From Methylophilus methylotrophus DSM 46235 = ATCC 53528 (lineage in GTDB: Bacteria > Pseudomonadota > Gammaproteobacteria > Burkholderiales > Methylophilaceae): DNA of 64,000 nucleotides. Position numbers and translations under genes: made by a program. How positions within the stretch are numbered: position 1 is the first letter of the stretch; each line of letters begins with the position of its first letter. The notes under the pieces are model-generated. The model did not search any database. It saw only the letters and a program-made list of their open reading frames with translations, and had not been told where the DNA came from. Shown one piece after another: positions 44,881-54,245 of this stretch. The stretch is from the NCBI RefSeq assembly GCF_000378225.1, contig NZ_KB905141.1, positions 62,001 to 126,000 of the forward strand. Direction: 5' to 3'.

Positions 44881-46762
44881 GCTCGCAGGCTTGCATTTCT
44901 CCCGCGCGCTTGCGTTTTTTGCACCAGGTAATGTTGAGTGATTTTTGGGCACGGGTAATGCCTACATACATGAGGCGGCGCTCTTCTTCGATCTGGTCGC
45001 TGTCTATAGAGTTTGTATGCGGAAGAATACCTTCTTCGCAGCCGATTAAAAAGACATGGCCGTACTCCAGGCCTTTGGAGGCGTGCAGGGTGGAGAGTTT
45101 GACCGCGTCGGGTTCGCCATCTTCACGGCCTTCTAGCATGGTGATGAGGGAAACCAGTTGTGTGAGTTCGAGCAGGTTTTTGCCATCAGACTCATTGCCA
45201 TATTCGGTTGAGGCTTCGCCTTTTTTGCTGAGCCAGGCGACAAATTCCTGAACGTTGCCCCAGCGCGTTTCTGCGGATCGGGCTTCTTCGCCATCGTAGA
45301 GATAGCTTTCATATTGAATGGCCGCTATCAGGTCGCCGAGCACTTCATTGGCGGGATCTTTGACGGCGCGGGCTTGCAGGGTTTGGATGTAGCGGCAGAA
45401 GGTGAGCAGGTCATCGAGTTGCTTGGCACCGATTTCGTGTTGAAAGCCACCTTCAAATGCTGCGGCGAACAGCGACATTTTGTGTGCGCTGGCATATTCG
45501 CCCAGCCGTTCCAGGGTGGTATTGCCTATGCCTTTTTTTGGCGTTGTGGCGGCGCGGATAAAGGCCGGATCATCGTCTTCGTTGGCGATTAGGCGTAAAT
45601 AGCTGGTGATGTCTTTAATCTCAGCCTTGTCAAAAAAAGATTGCCCGCCGGAAATAGTGTAGGGGATTTTGTGGTTACGCAAAAACTGCTCGATGATGCG
45701 TGCCTGGTGATTGCTGCGGTAGAGGATCGCATAGTCTTTATACGTTGTACGATGCTCGAATTTGTGCGCCTGCAGTTTCATCACTACGGTTTCGGCTTCG
45801 TGTTCTTCACTTTGCGTCGCGGTCACATGAATCAGATCACCTGTGCCGTGCTCGCTCCAAAGTTTTTTCTCAAACAGTTTTGGGTTGTTGGCGATCACGT
45901 GGTTGGCAGCACGCAGAATACGCACCGTTGACCGGTAGTTTTGCTCCAGTTTGATCACTTTAAGCTTGGAGAAGTCCACAGTTAATTGACGCAGGTTTTC
46001 CACGTCGGCACCGCGCCAGCCGTAAATGGCCTGGTCGTCGTCGCCCACAGCAGTGAACTGGCCTCGCAAGCCAGTGAGTTGTTTAATCAGCCTGTACTGG
46101 CAGGCATTGGTATCCTGGTACTCATCAATCAGCAGGTAATGCAGTTTGCGCTGCCATCTGTCTAGCATGTCGCTGTGCTGATCAAACAGTTCGACTGGGA
46201 CTTTGATCAGGTCATCAAAATCCACCGCCTGGTAGGCACGCAGAGTTTGCTGGTATAGCTGGTAAACGCGGGCGGCGGCATGCGTGAGTTCTTCATCCGC
46301 CTGCGATTTGGCTTGATCCGGGTTCACAAACGCATTTTTCCAGCTGGAGATTTGCCATTGCGTTTTGCGCAACAGTTGTTTGTCTGTGGTGGCCAAGATA
46401 TCGCTGAGGATTTTAAAGCTGTCCGAGGCATCAAGAATAGAGAACTGAGGTTTGTAACCGAGCAGGGCGGCTTCTTGGCGCAGGATTTGCAGGCCTAGGG
46501 AGTGAAAGGTGGTCACTGTCAGGCCTTTGCCACTTTTACCCTCAAGCAGCGGTGTCACACGTTCCTGCATTTCACGGGCGGCCTTATTGGTAAAGGTAAT
46601 CGCTGCGATCTGGCTGGCTTTATAACCGGCCTGGTTAATCAGGTAGGCAATTTTTTGCGTAATCACCCGCGTTTTACCACTACCGGCGCCAGCCAATACG
46701 AGTAAAGGTCCATCTAGGTAATGGATGGCTTCGCGTTGCGGAGGATTCAGAAGATGCTGCAT
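44738..46762 (-). CDS. rep: ATP-dependent DNA helicase Rep
   Basis: 674 residues, SF1A (UvrD/Rep) helicase. Motif I AGAGSGKTRVIT (near residue 25), motif Ia ITFTNKAAREM, motif II IDEYQDTN, motif III AVGDDDQAIYGWRGA, motif IV EQNYRS, motif V TLHASKGLEYGHVFLIG, motif VI EERRLMYVGITRAQ. Length fits Rep (673 in E. coli), shorter than UvrD. Unwinds 3'-5' and clears proteins ahead of replication forks. Intact despite the neighbouring duplication of its 3' end. Confidence 0.95.
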   Translation of the reverse strand: MQHLLNPPQREAIHYLDGPLLVLAGAGSGKTRVITQKIAYLINQAGYKASQIAAITFTNKAAREMQERVTPLLEGKSGKGLTVTTFHSLGLQILRQEAALLGYKPQFSILDASDSFKILSDILATTDKQLLRKTQWQISSWKNAFVNPDQAKSQADEELTHAAARVYQLYQQTLRAYQAVDFDDLIKVPVELFDQHSDMLDRWQRKLHYLLIDEYQDTNACQYRLIKQLTGLRGQFTAVGDDDQAIYGWRGADVENLRQLTVDFSKLKVIKLEQNYRSTVRILRAANHVIANNPKLFEKKLWSEHGTGDLIHVTATQSEEHEAETVVMKLQAHKFEHRTTYKDYAILYRSNHQARIIEQFLRNHKIPYTISGGQSFFDKAEIKDITSYLRLIANEDDDPAFIRAATTPKKGIGNTTLERLGEYASAHKMSLFAAAFEGGFQHEIGAKQLDDLLTFCRYIQTLQARAVKDPANEVLGDLIAAIQYESYLYDGEEARSAETRWGNVQEFVAWLSKKGEASTEYGNESDGKNLLELTQLVSLITMLEGREDGEPDAVKLSTLHASKGLEYGHVFLIGCEEGILPHTNSIDSDQIEEERRLMYVGITRAQKSLNITWCKKRKRAGEMQACEPSRFITELPKDDVKHFGNPFNGPDQVLSKDYGKSKMANIKAMLAAKQ

Positions 46763-46890
46763 GGGACTTCAGGGTATGTGGTAAACAACAAAGCGGTAGG
46801 GAATATTAGCCTATATGGACTATTTAACCCCTTCATTTAAATGGGTATAGTTGGTCAACCATAGTAATATGCTTCTCAGGTAAACAAACT

Positions 46891-48156
46891 TTGTCCGTCC
46901 CTGTGTTTGATCTCAACAGTGTCATTCTATCATCAATTGGACTTACCTTAACGCAGGTTCTGGTCTTGCTGATTTTTGGCGCCTATCAGCAACGTAGCCT
47001 GGTGATGCATTGGGTGCGCGGATTGCTGGTTTTTGCTTTGGGCCTGGCGGTTTATTTCTTTTCAGAAACGTCATTGATATATGGCCGTCATAGCGCTTAT
47101 ATTGCCACCTCAGTCACGATTATTGCACTCGGTGTGAGCCTGTTCGCCAACGGTATTCGATTGCTTAGAGGCTATCGCGTCTATCGTTACCGCACCCTGG
47201 TGGTGATCACGGTGATGCTGGCTGGCAATGCTGTAATGATTAATATGTATCTGCCAGACAGATGGTTGCTGTTGTTCAATCTGACGGCATTGATGTATGT
47301 CTTTGGGCATGCTACGCGCAGCCTGGTAGGCCACGGCAAGGATTTTGTGGCCCACGTTTTCTGGCTGTGTTGCAGCCTGTTTGCTCTGGTTAGCCTGATG
47401 CTGGCCGTACTTGCGGTCAAGGTCGTGTTAACGGATGACAGTCACTTGCACACATTTCCGCATTGGCCTATCCATGCCTATCTCACCACGATCATGATGC
47501 TGTCGATGGTGACTGTGACCAGTTTGATGTTATTGGTGATGCATGTCCGCGCCCAGGCTGGATTGCAGGCGATTGCCACCATGGATGGCTTGACAGGTGT
47601 ATTAAACAGGCGTGGCTTGCAGGAAGCTGCCACGCGCATGCAGGCTGTTTCACAACGCCTTCGCTTGCCCATGGGGATGTTGATGGTCGACCTGGACTAT
47701 TTTAAAAAGGTCAATGATGTCTATGGCCACTTGGTAGGCGATGTGGTACTCAAGTCATGTGCTGGCACCATACGCGCGGCATTACGTGGCGGCGATGTGA
47801 TTGGCCGCTATGGGGGAGAAGAGTTTTGTGTCCTGATGCCCAACACGGGTGAGCATGAAGCAATGATATTGGCGGAGCGTATCCGCCGTATTATTGAGGT
47901 GACCCCGGTGAATATTGCCGGCGTGGAAAGCATGCGTAGCGAAACACAAGCCATCAAATGCACGGTCAGTGTTGGCGCAGTCAGTTCGGAGACCGTAGGT
48001 TATGTGCTCGAAGGGCTATTTTCTGCGGCTGATCAGAACCTATATAAGGCCAAAAAAGAGGGCCGTAATCGCATTGCCAGTAATGTTGAGCAATTACAGG
48101 CCAAATCAGCGGAAGAAAGTAAGCCTGCCAAACGGCATGCCAGTCTTATTGCTTAA
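46891..48156 (+). CDS. Membrane-bound diguanylate cyclase (GGDEF)
   Basis: 421 residues: six or so N-terminal membrane spans (residues 10-215), then a GGDEF domain with MDGLTGVLNRRG, LDYFKKVNDVYGH and the active-site GGEEF (near residue 311). The product-inhibition I-site RGGD lies five residues before GGEEF. Makes cyclic-di-GMP, which typically lowers flagellar motility and raises polysaccharide output. The start is a TTG at 46891 with AGG upstream; GTG at 46903 is the alternative. Monocistronic, convergent with rbgA. Confidence 0.92.
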   Translation: MSVPVFDLNSVILSSIGLTLTQVLVLLIFGAYQQRSLVMHWVRGLLVFALGLAVYFFSETSLIYGRHSAYIATSVTIIALGVSLFANGIRLLRGYRVYRYRTLVVITVMLAGNAVMINMYLPDRWLLLFNLTALMYVFGHATRSLVGHGKDFVAHVFWLCCSLFALVSLMLAVLAVKVVLTDDSHLHTFPHWPIHAYLTTIMMLSMVTVTSLMLLVMHVRAQAGLQAIATMDGLTGVLNRRGLQEAATRMQAVSQRLRLPMGMLMVDLDYFKKVNDVYGHLVGDVVLKSCAGTIRAALRGGDVIGRYGGEEFCVLMPNTGEHEAMILAERIRRIIEVTPVNIAGVESMRSETQAIKCTVSVGAVSSETVGYVLEGLFSAADQNLYKAKKEGRNRIASNVEQLQAKSAEESKPAKRHASLIA

Positions 48157-48171
48157 AGATGTTAAAGCCGT

Positions 48172-49104
48172 TTAAAGTGTATCGGCTTCTGGTTGCGCCT
48201 GCTCTTCTGTTTTTTTAGCCGTATTTTCTGCCGCGAGTGCCAGCATCTCAGCCCTGCTCTGCGGAGACTCCAGGCTAACCCGGCCAATCGCTCCACTCCG
48301 ATAGTCCGTGAGGAGGGCCATGGCCGTGCGTTCCATATCCCATTCACCATCGTTACGTTTGTAACTGCGGCGTTTGGCAATGGCTTCCAGCAGGTCAATA
48401 CCATCTATGCTATTCACATCCAGCTTCATGGCATCCAGTTTGTAACGCGTATTCATCAGCGCAGGGTATTGTTTAAGCAACAGGTTGCCCAGGAATTCGG
48501 CCACATCTTCATCAATCACGGCATTGCGGCCAATGGCATGACTGGCAGCCAGCAGATAGCCATCCGATTCATGTTCGATTTTTGGCCACATCATCCCTGG
48601 CGTATCCGTAATATTGAGGCTGTCGCTGAGGTCAAAGCGCTGCTGGCTTTTGGTCACCGCCGGTTCGTCGCCGACCTTGGCAGCGCGACGATTAAGCAGG
48701 GCATTCATCAATGTGGATTTGCCAACATTGGGAATGCCCATGATCATCATGCGTAATGGTTTTAAGGGGGTGCCGCGGTGGGGCGCCAGTTGCCGGCACA
48801 AACCAGGAATTTTCTTGGCATCGCCCGGTTTTTTGCAGGAGAGGGCGACCGCTTTGGTATTGGGCTGGCTGTTAAAGTAATTCAACCAGGCCTGGGTAAC
48901 TTGAGGGTCGGCCAAATCAGCTTTGTTGAGAATTTTAAGGTTGGGGCGCTGGCGGAAATTGCGCATTTCCTCAATCATGGGGTTATGACTGGCTGCGGGG
49001 ATTCGTGCATCCAGTACTTCTATCACAACGTCAATATGCTCCAGTGTTTCTTCTGCCTTTTTGCGGGCAGAGGTCATATGCCCCGGAAACCATTGTATCG
49101 CCAT
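48172..49104 (-). CDS. rbgA: Ribosome biogenesis GTPase RbgA/YlqF
   Basis: 310 residues, circularly permuted GTPase: G4 (LNKADLAD) and G5 lie before G1 (GIPNVGKSTLMNALL, near residue 125) and G3 (DTPGMMWP). The start MAIQWFPGHMTSARKKAEE is the YlqF signature. Binds the late 50S assembly intermediate. C-terminal tail after residue 290 is acidic and variable. Convergent with the diguanylate cyclase gene, 15 bp between stops. Confidence 0.92.
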   Translation of the reverse strand: MAIQWFPGHMTSARKKAEETLEHIDVVIEVLDARIPAASHNPMIEEMRNFRQRPNLKILNKADLADPQVTQAWLNYFNSQPNTKAVALSCKKPGDAKKIPGLCRQLAPHRGTPLKPLRMMIMGIPNVGKSTLMNALLNRRAAKVGDEPAVTKSQQRFDLSDSLNITDTPGMMWPKIEHESDGYLLAASHAIGRNAVIDEDVAEFLGNLLLKQYPALMNTRYKLDAMKLDVNSIDGIDLLEAIAKRRSYKRNDGEWDMERTAMALLTDYRSGAIGRVSLESPQSRAEMLALAAENTAKKTEEQAQPEADTL

Positions 49105-49249
49105 ATTTTTGCTCCATGCTCAACTCAAAAAATACGGTATCAATGTCTCCGTACCTGGATTGTGTAAGCACTAATTCAGAAGCACGCACACAATCAAGGC
49201 ATTATTTTAACATTTAAGCGAAAACTCTCTAAATGCCAGAGGTTGCTGC

Positions 49250-50317
49250 TTATTTCCAGCTGTAACCAAGAGTGAAGAGCGCGCGCGTGTCGCCTTTTTT
49301 GCGGTCATCCACAGGGCGACTATCATAGTTATAGTCTACCTGGGTGGACGCACTCAGGCCAAAAATAAAGGGAAAGCGTAAACCCGTGGAGCTATAGACC
49401 AGGACTTGCGAGGGCGATCTGGGTGTATACAACACTTCGTGGCGATGGAATGCCTGTACAAAAGAGTCAAACAAATACTGGTTATAGTTCACCGCCCAAC
49501 GCAATGCGAGATGGTTTTCGTCCGTGTCTTCATAATAATCCTGCTCGATCCAGGTTAAACCGCCTTCCAGTGAAAGGTTACGCTTGTCCCCTTCAAAAAT
49601 CTGATAACCGGTACCCACACCGTACTGGCTACGTAGCTTGATATCCCTGAAGCGATCCTTTTCCTGGATGGTGTTGAGGTAGCTAAACCATTTTTTGGTA
49701 AAAAAGTGGTCATACTGTCCGCGGACGCGGGCGTTATTCTGTGTCTGATTGCCATTATCCTCTGCCCAGTAGTAAAAACCCTGGACGGTATACCGATCTT
49801 CCAGACCACGTAAGACTGACTCACCATTGAATTGCATGTTGCGGTTGTCGCTATTGCCACTGTTAAAAGCCCCGCCAAGGCTGAGGTTACCAGTCCAGAC
49901 ATAGCCTTCACCTATGAGGTCTCGAGTGGGGTTGATATAGCGAATCTCGTTGAGCTCAGTATCCACCAAAACGGTATTGGTTTCCTCATCCAGGATCACC
50001 TGACCTTCTTCGGCATGTACAAGCCTTCCGTTGACGATGCTGCCATCAGCCAATTGCATGAGAATGGGTTTATCAGCATCTATGCTATGAATATCGTTCC
50101 AGTTGATTTTGACTTCGTCCGCATAAGTGGTTTTGACGCTGAGTTTGTTGGAGATTTTGGCACCCAAGGTGCCGGTGATTTTATCGCCATTTTTTAACCA
50201 TACCGTATCCGCAACCACTGAGTTTGTAAGTAGGAAGAGCGTGAGCATAAAAAACTGGGCGGCTTTGAGGTGTATTCGTGAACAAACAAGAAACAGCTTG
50301 GTTAAACTGTCAGGCAT
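49250..50317 (-). CDS. DUF481 outer-membrane barrel protein
   Basis: 355 residues from the ATG at 50317, which has AGGGGAA before it; the frame is open to 50395 without an RBS. Signal peptide up to VVADTVW, then a small beta domain (LKNGDKITGTL, LADGSIVNGRLV) and a C-terminal DUF481 barrel (NLSLGGAFNSGNSDNRNMQF onward) ending in an aromatic/basic SWK. Related to the salt-induced YdiY proteins of enterics. Function unknown. Confidence 0.85.
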   Translation of the reverse strand: MPDSLTKLFLVCSRIHLKAAQFFMLTLFLLTNSVVADTVWLKNGDKITGTLGAKISNKLSVKTTYADEVKINWNDIHSIDADKPILMQLADGSIVNGRLVHAEEGQVILDEETNTVLVDTELNEIRYINPTRDLIGEGYVWTGNLSLGGAFNSGNSDNRNMQFNGESVLRGLEDRYTVQGFYYWAEDNGNQTQNNARVRGQYDHFFTKKWFSYLNTIQEKDRFRDIKLRSQYGVGTGYQIFEGDKRNLSLEGGLTWIEQDYYEDTDENHLALRWAVNYNQYLFDSFVQAFHRHEVLYTPRSPSQVLVYSSTGLRFPFIFGLSASTQVDYNYDSRPVDDRKKGDTRALFTLGYSWK

Positions 50318-50574
50318 AAAAATTCCCCTGGTACGATTGAAACAACAGCGCTGCAAGGCAGCAGATTGATGCAGCATATGCCAACATAGCTGCAAAAGTG
50401 GCAGTGTTTATTTGCATTGATTGCGCATCGATTTAACTGCCTATGATAAACAAGATGTTCAAAACAGCCTTTGAGTTCCCGAGAATGCTTCAGGGGAGGG
50501 CATGGCAGCCATAGCGATACTGTTTCGGCGACATGTTAAACTTGCATATTTAGTATTTTAAAGCACTCATCCGC

Positions 50575-51408
50575 ATGGTCAACCTACAATTGCCACCCGA
50601 AGTGAAGCCTGGCCAATCCCTCCCGTTATTGCAGGCACTGCATATATTGACGCGTGATGGCAAACTTAACCAGGACAGTCGCCGCAAACTCAAGCAAGTC
50701 TACCATTTGGTCAACTTCATCGAACCATTGATGCAGGTGGTGATGGAGAAGCAGCCTCAACCAGTGTTGGTGGACCATGGCGCAGGCAAGTCTTACCTCG
50801 GGTTTATTTTGTATGATTTATTGCTCAAGCAACATGCGGGCGGCCAGGTAATTGGCATTGAAAGCCGAGGCGAGTTGATTGAAAAGTCACGCCAGCTGGC
50901 GCTGGAATGTGGTTTTGACCGCATGCAATTTGAGCACCTTACCGTGGCTGAGGCCATGGCGTCAGAAAAATTACCGGAAGCAGTGGATATCGTGACTGCA
51001 TTGCATGCTTGTAACACCGCCACAGATGACGCAATCCAGTTTGGTTTGCAAAAGCAGGCAAAGTTTATGGTGTTAGTGCCTTGCTGCCAGGCCGAGGTGG
51101 CTGAAGTGATGCGCCAGCACAAGGCTGAAACTCTCTCTAAAACGTTTTTGAGTGAGTTGTGGCGCCATCCTATCCATACTCGTGAGTTCGGTAGCCAGGT
51201 GACCAATGTTTTGCGCTGCCTGGCGCTGGAAGCACAAGGCTACCAGGTGACCGTCACGGAGCTGGTGGGCTGGGAGCACTCCATGAAAAATGAACTCATC
51301 ATTGCCAAATATACCGGACAGCGCAAACGGAGTGCGCGTGAGCGGGGCCAGCAACTATTAGAGCAGCTGAATCTCACTAGCTTGTCGTCGCGTTTTAATT
51401 TCGAGTGA
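50575..51408 (+). CDS. Class I SAM-dependent methyltransferase (METTL25-like domain)
   Basis: 277 residues. SAM-binding motif LVDHGAGKSYLGFILYDLL (near residue 65), acidic residue in IGIESRGELI, then VTALHACNTATDDAI and LVPCCQAEV (near residue 163). The ALHACG...PCC arrangement is typical of a widespread family often labelled SAM-dependent methyltransferase of unknown substrate; rRNA or tRNA is a guess. Stands alone between DUF481 and the ompW terminator. Confidence 0.8.
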   Translation: MVNLQLPPEVKPGQSLPLLQALHILTRDGKLNQDSRRKLKQVYHLVNFIEPLMQVVMEKQPQPVLVDHGAGKSYLGFILYDLLLKQHAGGQVIGIESRGELIEKSRQLALECGFDRMQFEHLTVAEAMASEKLPEAVDIVTALHACNTATDDAIQFGLQKQAKFMVLVPCCQAEVAEVMRQHKAETLSKTFLSELWRHPIHTREFGSQVTNVLRCLALEAQGYQVTVTELVGWEHSMKNELIIAKYTGQRKRSARERGQQLLEQLNLTSLSSRFNFE

Positions 51409-51426
51409 CCGTGGATTAAATCCCCA

Positions 51427-51461
51427 TAAAAAAACCTCTGACGCTGGGGTAGCATCAGAGG
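51427..51461 (-). terminator. Rho-independent terminator of ompW-like gene
   Basis: CCTCTGA and its complement enclose a 13-nt interior that can pair further; on the minus strand seven T follow. Lies 50 bp past the stop of the OmpW-like gene. Confidence 0.85.
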
Positions 51462-51511
51462 TAAATGGAGCGTATTACTGCCCCAGGGAAGAGACTTTAC
51501 TAAAAGTGGGT

Positions 51512-52207
51512 TTAGAAACGTTTGCCTACACCAAAACTAATCACCCATGGATCGATATCCAGTTTGTCAATTTTTGTCCAGCGGCCAGTGATCGCACTAT
51601 TCAGTTCAACATCTGTGTCAATCCAGAGACGCTTCACATCCGCGTTGATGAGCCAGCCATCTTTCAGGTTGATATCAAACCCTGCCTGCAGCGCAGCGCC
51701 GAAACTACTACGGTCAATCCTGATTTTTTCACCGTTAATTGCGCCCGCTGAGCCTCTCAAATAGCGGTCCAGCATAAAGGTCGCATTGATGCCGGCACCC
51801 ACATAAGGGTCAAATGTTGCGTCTGGATTAAAGTGCCATTGTACGGTGAGCGTCGGTGGCAGGGCATCAATGCTGCCCAAATTCTGGTTGCCAACTACCC
51901 CTGCACTATCACCACTAATCTTGACATCATGCTTTGTGCCCAATGCCAGAATCAGTTCCGTAGCAATATTTTTGGTCCAGTAGTAACTGATATCAAGCTC
52001 AGGGATAGTATTGCTGTCCACTTTGAGTTCAGCGCTTGGTGTCATGACGTTAGCAACATTTTGGTTTACGTATTTACCCAGGCTGCTGTCTTCATTTGGT
52101 TTGACATTGGTGGCACGCAAGCGGACTACCCAATCGCCTTGTTCTGCCTGTACATTCATGGCAGGCAACAACGCTGCCAACATTAAACTGATTGCGGTTT
52201 TTTTCAT
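51512..52207 (-). CDS. OmpW family outer-membrane protein
   Basis: 231 residues from the ATG at 52207 with RBS GGAG; the frame is open to 52438 but the signal peptide MKKTAISLMLAALLPAMNVQ starts here. OmpW features: WVVRLRATNVKPNEDSS, ELDISYYWTKNIATELIL, LPPTLTVQWHF, DPYVGAGINAT and a final GVGKRF ending in Phe, the barrel-assembly signal. Forms a small 8-stranded barrel with a hydrophobic channel. Two TA-rich leader boxes are not clear enough to call a promoter. Confidence 0.93.
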   Translation of the reverse strand: MKKTAISLMLAALLPAMNVQAEQGDWVVRLRATNVKPNEDSSLGKYVNQNVANVMTPSAELKVDSNTIPELDISYYWTKNIATELILALGTKHDVKISGDSAGVVGNQNLGSIDALPPTLTVQWHFNPDATFDPYVGAGINATFMLDRYLRGSAGAINGEKIRIDRSSFGAALQAGFDINLKDGWLINADVKRLWIDTDVELNSAITGRWTKIDKLDIDPWVISFGVGKRF

Positions 52208-52341
52208 TGTGATCACTCCATTAGTGCATTGAACTTGTGTGCATTGTAGGTTGGCAATCACCAGGGGGTATTGACGCAAGTCAACTTGACTTGATTTCTC
52301 AAAAACATTGCCGTCAGGAGCGATGTCACCTAGCGGCATAA

Positions 52342-52367
52342 AAAAACCAGTTCTAAAACTGGTTTTT
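52342..52367 (-). terminator. Rho-independent terminator after small coiled-coil gene
   Basis: AACCAGTT, loop CTAA, AACTGGTT with flanking A and T runs; on the minus strand the stem is followed by seven T. Starts 16 bp past the stop of the gene at 52383. Confidence 0.88.
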
Positions 52368-52382
52368 CGGAGGGGGGCTGAA

Positions 52383-52697
52383 TCAGTAAGCGTTACGTTG
52401 TTTCCAGGCATCATCCAGCACTTTGGATTTTTGCTCAAAAATCATTTTTTTGTTTTCAAGGTCCTTCTCGGTCTGAGCTTTCTCAGACTGGTATTGCTTT
52501 AAGCGTTCCTGCTCGCGTGCGACAAGCGCTTCTTGAGATTTGATTTTTTGTTCGAGATCACTGAGCTTACTCATGGCATCACCCACGGCATCGCGTGCGC
52601 TGGCAGCCTCAGCCTGCTCGTTGCTGATATTACGGGAAAATGCTGGCTGGCTCAGCATCGTGGCCAATAATAGAACTAGAAAAGACTGTAAACGCAT
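52383..52697 (-). CDS. Small exported coiled-coil protein, function unknown
   Basis: 104 residues: a signal peptide (MRLQSFLVLLLATMLSQPAF, cleavage near AFS-R) and an all-helical, highly charged coiled coil (residues 25-100, many Glu/Lys/Gln). No family recognised. Own terminator downstream, so it is a real, separately transcribed gene. Likely a periplasmic filament or scaffold protein. Confidence 0.72.
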   Translation of the reverse strand: MRLQSFLVLLLATMLSQPAFSRNISNEQAEAASARDAVGDAMSKLSDLEQKIKSQEALVAREQERLKQYQSEKAQTEKDLENKKMIFEQKSKVLDDAWKQRNAY

Positions 52698-52840
52698 TTA
52701 ATACTCCGTTAGAAAACGTCATCAGACGAAAGAATGCCGTAATTATAAGGCGAATGACGATTAGTTAGTAAACCTCAAGGATAGAAGGTTCCTGTGGCTT
52801 GATCACAAAAAGGATCGTATAAGAGATCGCAACGGGCAAC

Positions 52841-52865
52841 AAAAAACCCGCCTTGGGGCGGGTTT
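52841..52865 (-). terminator. Rho-independent terminator of pqqA
   Basis: AAACCCGCC, loop TTGG, GGCGGGTTT; read on the minus strand it ends in six T. Thirty bp past the pqqA stop, so pqqA is a single-gene transcript. Confidence 0.92.
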
Positions 52866-52895
52866 GGTTCAGCGTGTGATAAGCACAATCACTGA

Positions 52896-52967
52896 TTATT
52901 TGTTCATGACGTACATTGTCACTTCAAAGCCAAAACGCATTTCTGTAGCAGCTGGTTTAGTCCACAT
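52896..52967 (-). CDS. pqqA: PQQ precursor peptide PqqA
   Basis: 23-residue peptide, MWTKPAATEMRFGFEVTMYV followed by MNK. The start MWTKP and the EVTMY core, whose Glu and Tyr are joined by PqqE to form PQQ, identify PqqA. Strong RBS (AAGGAG) 8 bp before ATG and a terminator behind it. PQQ is the cofactor of methanol dehydrogenases. No pqqB-E genes lie in this window, so pqqA stands alone here, as in some methylotrophs with separate or multiple pqqA copies. A 6-bp dyad (CACATC...GATGTG) lies at 52996-53013 in its leader. Confidence 0.95.
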   Translation of the reverse strand: MWTKPAATEMRFGFEVTMYVMNK

Positions 52968-53154
52968 GATTGGTCTCCTTTTGGTTGTCAAGTAACACAT
53001 CGTGTTTGATGTGCTTGTATGACTTCTACTATACGCCCGTGTTTCAAAATAAACCTGAAGCGATCACGTAAAATCAGCTCATGATTTTACGTAGTTTGAT
53101 GAGGTGCTAATGCAGTCTGAAATGATCGCGATTCATGTACAATGACAGATTTTC

Positions 53155-53171
53155 GCAACAATGTTGCAATT
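53155..53171 (+). promoter_or_regulatory. Palindromic operator before M14 gene
   Basis: GCAACA, A, TGTTGC with AATT after it. The 17 bases are identical to 63549-63565 before the ZIP transporter. Sits 11 bp before the chosen start and just past a possible -10 (TACAAT at 53138), so a bound protein would block transcription or its early steps. Fur-superfamily regulators (Fur, Zur, Mur) use such odd palindromes, and the gene neighbourhood suggests a metal sensor. Confidence 0.7.
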
Positions 53172-53182
53172 CTGGAGAGGTG

Positions 53183-54235
53183 ATGCGTTACTTGGTTATC
53201 ATGATGATGATTTCTCATCTATCAGGTGCATTTGCACAAGCACCATTTGTTGGCATTGGCCAGCACGTGTCGGCGGGAACCGTGCAAGCATGGATGCAGC
53301 CCGTCGGACAAACGGCATTGCCGATCACGGTCATCCATGGTCAATTTTCTGGCCCGGTATTGACACTGACTGCTGGGATTCACGGTGACGAGTTTCCAGC
53401 GATATTTGCTTTGCAGCAATTGGCCCAAACCATACGGCCTGACCAACTGCATGGCACATTGGTCTTGGTACACCTAGCCAATCTGGAGGGTTTCCACGGG
53501 CGCAGAATTGCCCTGAGTCCGGTGGATGAGAAAAATCTCAATCGTGAGTTTCCTGGCCGTGCGGATGGCACACTGACCGAACAGATTGCCTATTTTATGA
53601 CTGAGCAGATCATTAGCAAGACCGATTATCTGATTGATATTCACTCCGGCAGTGCCAACCAGACGCTATTACCTCATGTGTATTCTCCAGTCATGCATCA
53701 GGTCGAGCTGGATGAGAAAACATTCGCATTTGCCAAATCACTGGACATACCGCAGATTGTGCTATACGACGAGCGTCCCCATGACCCTGCGCATTCCATT
53801 TCCTATCCGAATACGGCGCAAACCAGAGGCAAACCAGGGCTGACGCTGGAAGTCGGACAGTTAGGGCAGCGCCCAGCTGAGGATAGTGCCCTGATTGTAA
53901 AGGCGTGCCTGAACGCCATGCGTCATTTAGAGATGCTTGATGCGTCAGCGGTAAACGGCAGTGCTGTGGATGCAGCCACTGAGCCGCATAAGTTAAAGCC
54001 GGTGCTCTATCGCAAGCTAGTGGAGGTGCGCAGCACGGTGACCGGCATTTTTTATCCGCTGGTCAAGGTCGGTGAGACCGTGGTTGCAGGGCAAGCGGTG
54101 GGACGAGTAGAAAATTACTTTGGCCAGCCATTGGAGACTTTACATGCACCGGTAGCAGGGACGGTGCTCATGCAAAAAGAAACACCGCCCATTCGCCAAG
54201 GCGAGTCAACCACTGATATTGGCGTGCCGCAATAA
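53183..54235 (+). CDS. Secreted succinylglutamate desuccinylase/aspartoacylase (M14-type) protein
   Basis: 350 residues from the ATG at 53183 (RBS GGAGAGG); the frame is open to 53135 but the operator and signal peptide argue for 53183. Signal peptide to GAFAQA, then the zinc-site motifs TAGIHGDEFPA (His and Glu ligands near residue 75) and DIHSGSANQT (third ligand His near 152), and a C-terminal biotinyl/SH3-like part (ITGIFYPL-like, VKVGETVVAGQAVGRVE). The family splits acyl-amino bonds. Periplasmic location is unusual for AstE-like enzymes; convergent with the TonB-ABC operon, 10 bp between stops. Confidence 0.82.
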   Translation: MRYLVIMMMISHLSGAFAQAPFVGIGQHVSAGTVQAWMQPVGQTALPITVIHGQFSGPVLTLTAGIHGDEFPAIFALQQLAQTIRPDQLHGTLVLVHLANLEGFHGRRIALSPVDEKNLNREFPGRADGTLTEQIAYFMTEQIISKTDYLIDIHSGSANQTLLPHVYSPVMHQVELDEKTFAFAKSLDIPQIVLYDERPHDPAHSISYPNTAQTRGKPGLTLEVGQLGQRPAEDSALIVKACLNAMRHLEMLDASAVNGSAVDAATEPHKLKPVLYRKLVEVRSTVTGIFYPLVKVGETVVAGQAVGRVENYFGQPLETLHAPVAGTVLMQKETPPIRQGESTTDIGVPQ

Positions 54236-54245
54236 ATATCAGTGT

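Noticed and set aside
49158-49195. GATTGTGT...ACACAATC dyad upstream of rbgA
   Set aside because: Eight-bp arms 22 bp apart without T-run or link to a known site; may be chance.
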